17,108 nucleotides of DNA, taken from JANOAR01 sp031411235 (GTDB taxonomy: Bacteria; Verrucomicrobiota; Verrucomicrobiia; Verrucomicrobiales; Verrucomicrobiaceae). Shown piece by piece: positions 16,095 through 17,108 of this stretch. Position 1 is the stretch's first letter. Every line of letters starts with the position of its first letter. The notes under the pieces were generated by a model. That model saw nothing but the letters and a program-made list of their open reading frames with translations, made no database searches and was not told the DNA's origin. The stretch is from NCBI GenBank assembly GCA_031411235.1, contig JANOAR010000077.1:1-17108 (forward strand), in the 5' to 3' direction. The position numbers and the translations under genes were made by a program.

Positions 16095-16369
16095 CCAACA
16101 CCGAAGGTGTTGAGGCACCTAGCCCAGGGTTGCTTCGGCGAGCCTGAGCGAGCTGGAGCTACCCTGGGTACAGCAGCATCGACGGCGTGCGCGAACCCCA
16201 CGCCTAGCAAGGATCTGTGGTGTCCAGATGCGCAGCTCCCAGCGATGCCTGCTGCTGTCGAAGGCGTGGCAAGAAGGGCTTCTGGCTACCGAGGACCCAG
16301 GGTAGCCCAGACTCGCTGAGGCTCGCTTGGGCAACCCTGAGCTCAATGCCTCAACACCGTTGGTGTTGG
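16095..16369. repeat. Imperfect 75-base inverted repeat, 275 bases overall, built of smaller hairpins
   Basis: The left arm (16095-16169) and right arm (16295-16369) are each 75 bases and are imperfect reverse complements. Conserved blocks are CCAACACC, GGTGTTGAGGCA, CAGGGTTGC, GCGAGCCT and GCTACCCTGGGT. Each arm also folds on itself: CAACACC-GAA-GGTGTTG on the left and CAACACC-GTT-GGTGTTG on the right, and on the left CCCAGGGT pairs with ACCCTGGG. The central 125 bases hold further small stems (GGCGTG/CACGCC at 16184-16204, ATCTG/CAGAT at 16213-16229, AGAAG/CTTCT at 16272-16283). It could be two inverted copies of one repeat module or a structured RNA. Confidence 0.82.
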
Positions 16370-16432
16370 CGCTTCGACATAATCGACCTCACAAGCACGA
16401 TTCATATCCACTGACTTGTGGGTAAAGCTCAG

Positions 16433-16665
16433 CCCATACCTGGCAGCATTGAGGCCTCCTTACGGTGGCTTCTGTCCAGGCAGACCTGCAAATCACCGAA
16501 AAATAATATTGTGCTGTGGAGGCGTTTTACGCAGACTCCGCTCATGGTACTGCCGAAAGAGCCACCACTCAAAGACTATAGGCTCGCCCTTAATGCGAAA
16601 GCCCGCCCGCCACAGGCGTCGCGTGGCAAGCCGATGGCGACCACGCCTCCCCTCCCCCGGAGGCG
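16433..16665. other. Non-coding stretch between composite repeat and tandem array
   Basis: I see no recognisable gene here. Open frames cross it but have TTG/GTG starts within the preceding repeat, no ribosome binding site and no domain. The only structure noted is a small GCCTCC...GGAGGC stem at 16645-16664, just before the tandem array. Together with the repeats on either side, the gene-free region runs from 15846 to 17088. Confidence 0.6.
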
Positions 16666-16917
16666 GCAAAGCTTGAAGGATTTTCGGCTAAGCTTGAAGG
16701 CTCCGCCGCAAAGCTTGAAGGATTTTCGGCAAAGCTTCAAGGCTCCGCTGCAAAGCCTGAAGGATTTTCGGCAAAGCCTGAAGGTTCCGCCGCAAAGCCT
16801 GAAGGATTTCCGGAAAAGCCTGAAGGTTCCTGCGCAAAGCTTGAAGGTTCCGCCGCAAAGCCTGAAGGTTTTTCAGAAAATCCTGAAGGTTTTCCGGCAA
16901 ATCCTGAAGGATTTTGC
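16666..16917. repeat. Tandem array of twelve 21-base units (minisatellite)
   Basis: Twelve consecutive 21-base units fit the pattern GCAAAGCYTGAAGGnTTTTCG with no insertions or deletions; a degraded thirteenth unit (CCCGATCTTCTCGG...) follows. Units 1-8 alternate between an ATTTTCG ending and a CTCCGCC/TTCCGCC ending, giving a 42-base higher-order period. Units 1-4 carry AGCTTG or AGCTTC, units 5-8 AGCCTG, suggesting stepwise duplication. Because 21 is divisible by 3, long frames stay open on both strands (heptapeptides such as QSLKDFR or GFAENPS), which is expected by chance. I therefore call it a non-coding minisatellite, though a coding role is not excluded. Confidence 0.9.
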
Positions 16918-17088
16918 CCCGATCTTCTCGGTTTTTTGGCAAAAACCATGCCTTTCAGTAGCAGACGACACAAACCATAGCGTATGCCGACTCCCCTGAC
17001 TTGGAATAAACCGGACCAAAAATGGAATTCCCCCGGCTTAACCTGGAACGGATCGGTACCCGCCTCACCCCAAAAACACAACAAAGCC

Positions 17089-17108
17089 ATGCCCAACATC
17101 AAAGCCGC
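17089..17108 (+). CDS. Start of a gene resembling ribosomal protein S20 (runs off right edge)
   Basis: An ATG at 17089 is followed by codons for PNIKA and a partial codon that must be Ala, giving MPNIKAA before the window ends. Bacterial S20 proteins typically begin M(A/P)N(I/T)K(S/A)A, so this is a plausible rpsT start. Seven residues are too few to be sure. The leader is A/C-rich with no Shine-Dalgarno. The 21-base tandem array ends about 170 bases upstream. Confidence 0.4.

Larger units (their letters stand above)
15873..16432. mobile_element. Composite repeat segment bounded by perfect 16-base inverted repeats (possible non-autonomous element)
   Basis: CTGAGCTTTACCCACA at 15873-15888 recurs as its exact reverse complement at 16417-16432, enclosing 560 bases. 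Inside lie two independent long inverted repeats (15917-16070 and 16095-16369). No transposase or other convincing coding sequence is inside, and no clear target-site duplication flanks the ends. The structure resembles a MITE or a mosaic of dispersed intergenic repeats. Calling it mobile is inference; the inverted repeats themselves are directly visible. Confidence 0.5.

Noticed and set aside
15863..16346. Open frames of 75-139 codons on both strands across the composite repeat
   Set aside because: They follow the inverted-repeat structure rather than gene boundaries, mirror one another on the two strands and have no recognisable domain.
15873..16917. CRISPR array
   Set aside because: The 21-base units are directly contiguous with no unique spacers, and the other repeats are inverted rather than regularly spaced direct repeats; no cas gene is present.
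16918..16940. Intrinsic terminator CCGA-TCTTC-TCGG followed by six T
   Set aside because: The stem is only 4 bp and there is no gene upstream on the plus strand that would need it; it is more simply a degraded thirteenth repeat unit.
16418..16999. 193-codon plus-strand open frame through the 21-base array (heptapeptide repeats such as QSLKDFR)
   Set aside because: It starts at a GTG inside the right 16-base inverted repeat with no ribosome binding site, its first half has no protein-like character, and the repeat keeps several frames open on both strands simply because 21 is a multiple of 3.
16737..17102. 121-codon minus-strand open frame with GFAENPS-type repeats
   Set aside because: It competes with the plus-strand frame over the same minisatellite, overlaps the likely start of the ribosomal gene at 17089, and ends wherever a unit variant creates a stop.

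Overview
The window looks like chromosomal DNA from a member of the Verrucomicrobiota (PVC superphylum), probably near Verrucomicrobium/Prosthecobacter. Three things point there: a large secreted protein combining a Pirellula/Verrucomicrobium-type membrane-bound dehydrogenase domain, HEAT-like repeats and a C-terminal cytochrome c; a secreted sulfatase next to it; and most starts lacking a Shine-Dalgarno sequence. This assignment is inference from gene content, not a database match.

Region 1 (1-6046, minus strand) is one probable operon. In transcription order it encodes a large periplasmic TPR protein, a smaller secreted TPR protein, an ExbB/TolQ/MotA proton channel with a cleavable signal peptide, two different ExbD/TolR proteins, and a Pro/Gly/Gln/Tyr-rich protein that runs off the left edge. 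This is a proton-motive-force-driven energy transducer of the Ton/Tol class with two TPR partners in place of a visible TonB, TolA or Pal. The DNA is visibly more AT-rich than the rest of the window.

Region 2 (6047-7457) has a 341-base gap with one short perfect hairpin, a small two-TM protein with paired CxxC motifs (plus strand), and a stand-alone DhaL-type kinase subunit (minus strand). Their stop codons are 2 bases apart.

Region 3 (7458-15845) holds a secreted 1231-residue protein with four SdrD-B-like acidic repeats, the convergent PVC dehydrogenase-cytochrome gene, a small monocluster [4Fe-4S] ferredoxin with its own promoter and a strong intrinsic terminator, and a formylglycine-type sulfatase. 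These are surface/periplasmic and catabolic functions consistent with sulfated-polysaccharide use.

Region 4 (15846-17088) has no convincing gene. It is a mosaic of structured repeats: a small GC hairpin; a 560-base segment bounded by perfect 16-base inverted repeats and holding two nested long inverted repeats (154 and 275 bases); and then a tandem array of twelve 21-base units. The window ends with the first seven codons of a gene whose start (MPNIKAA) resembles ribosomal protein S20. Region 4 is the least explained part of the window.
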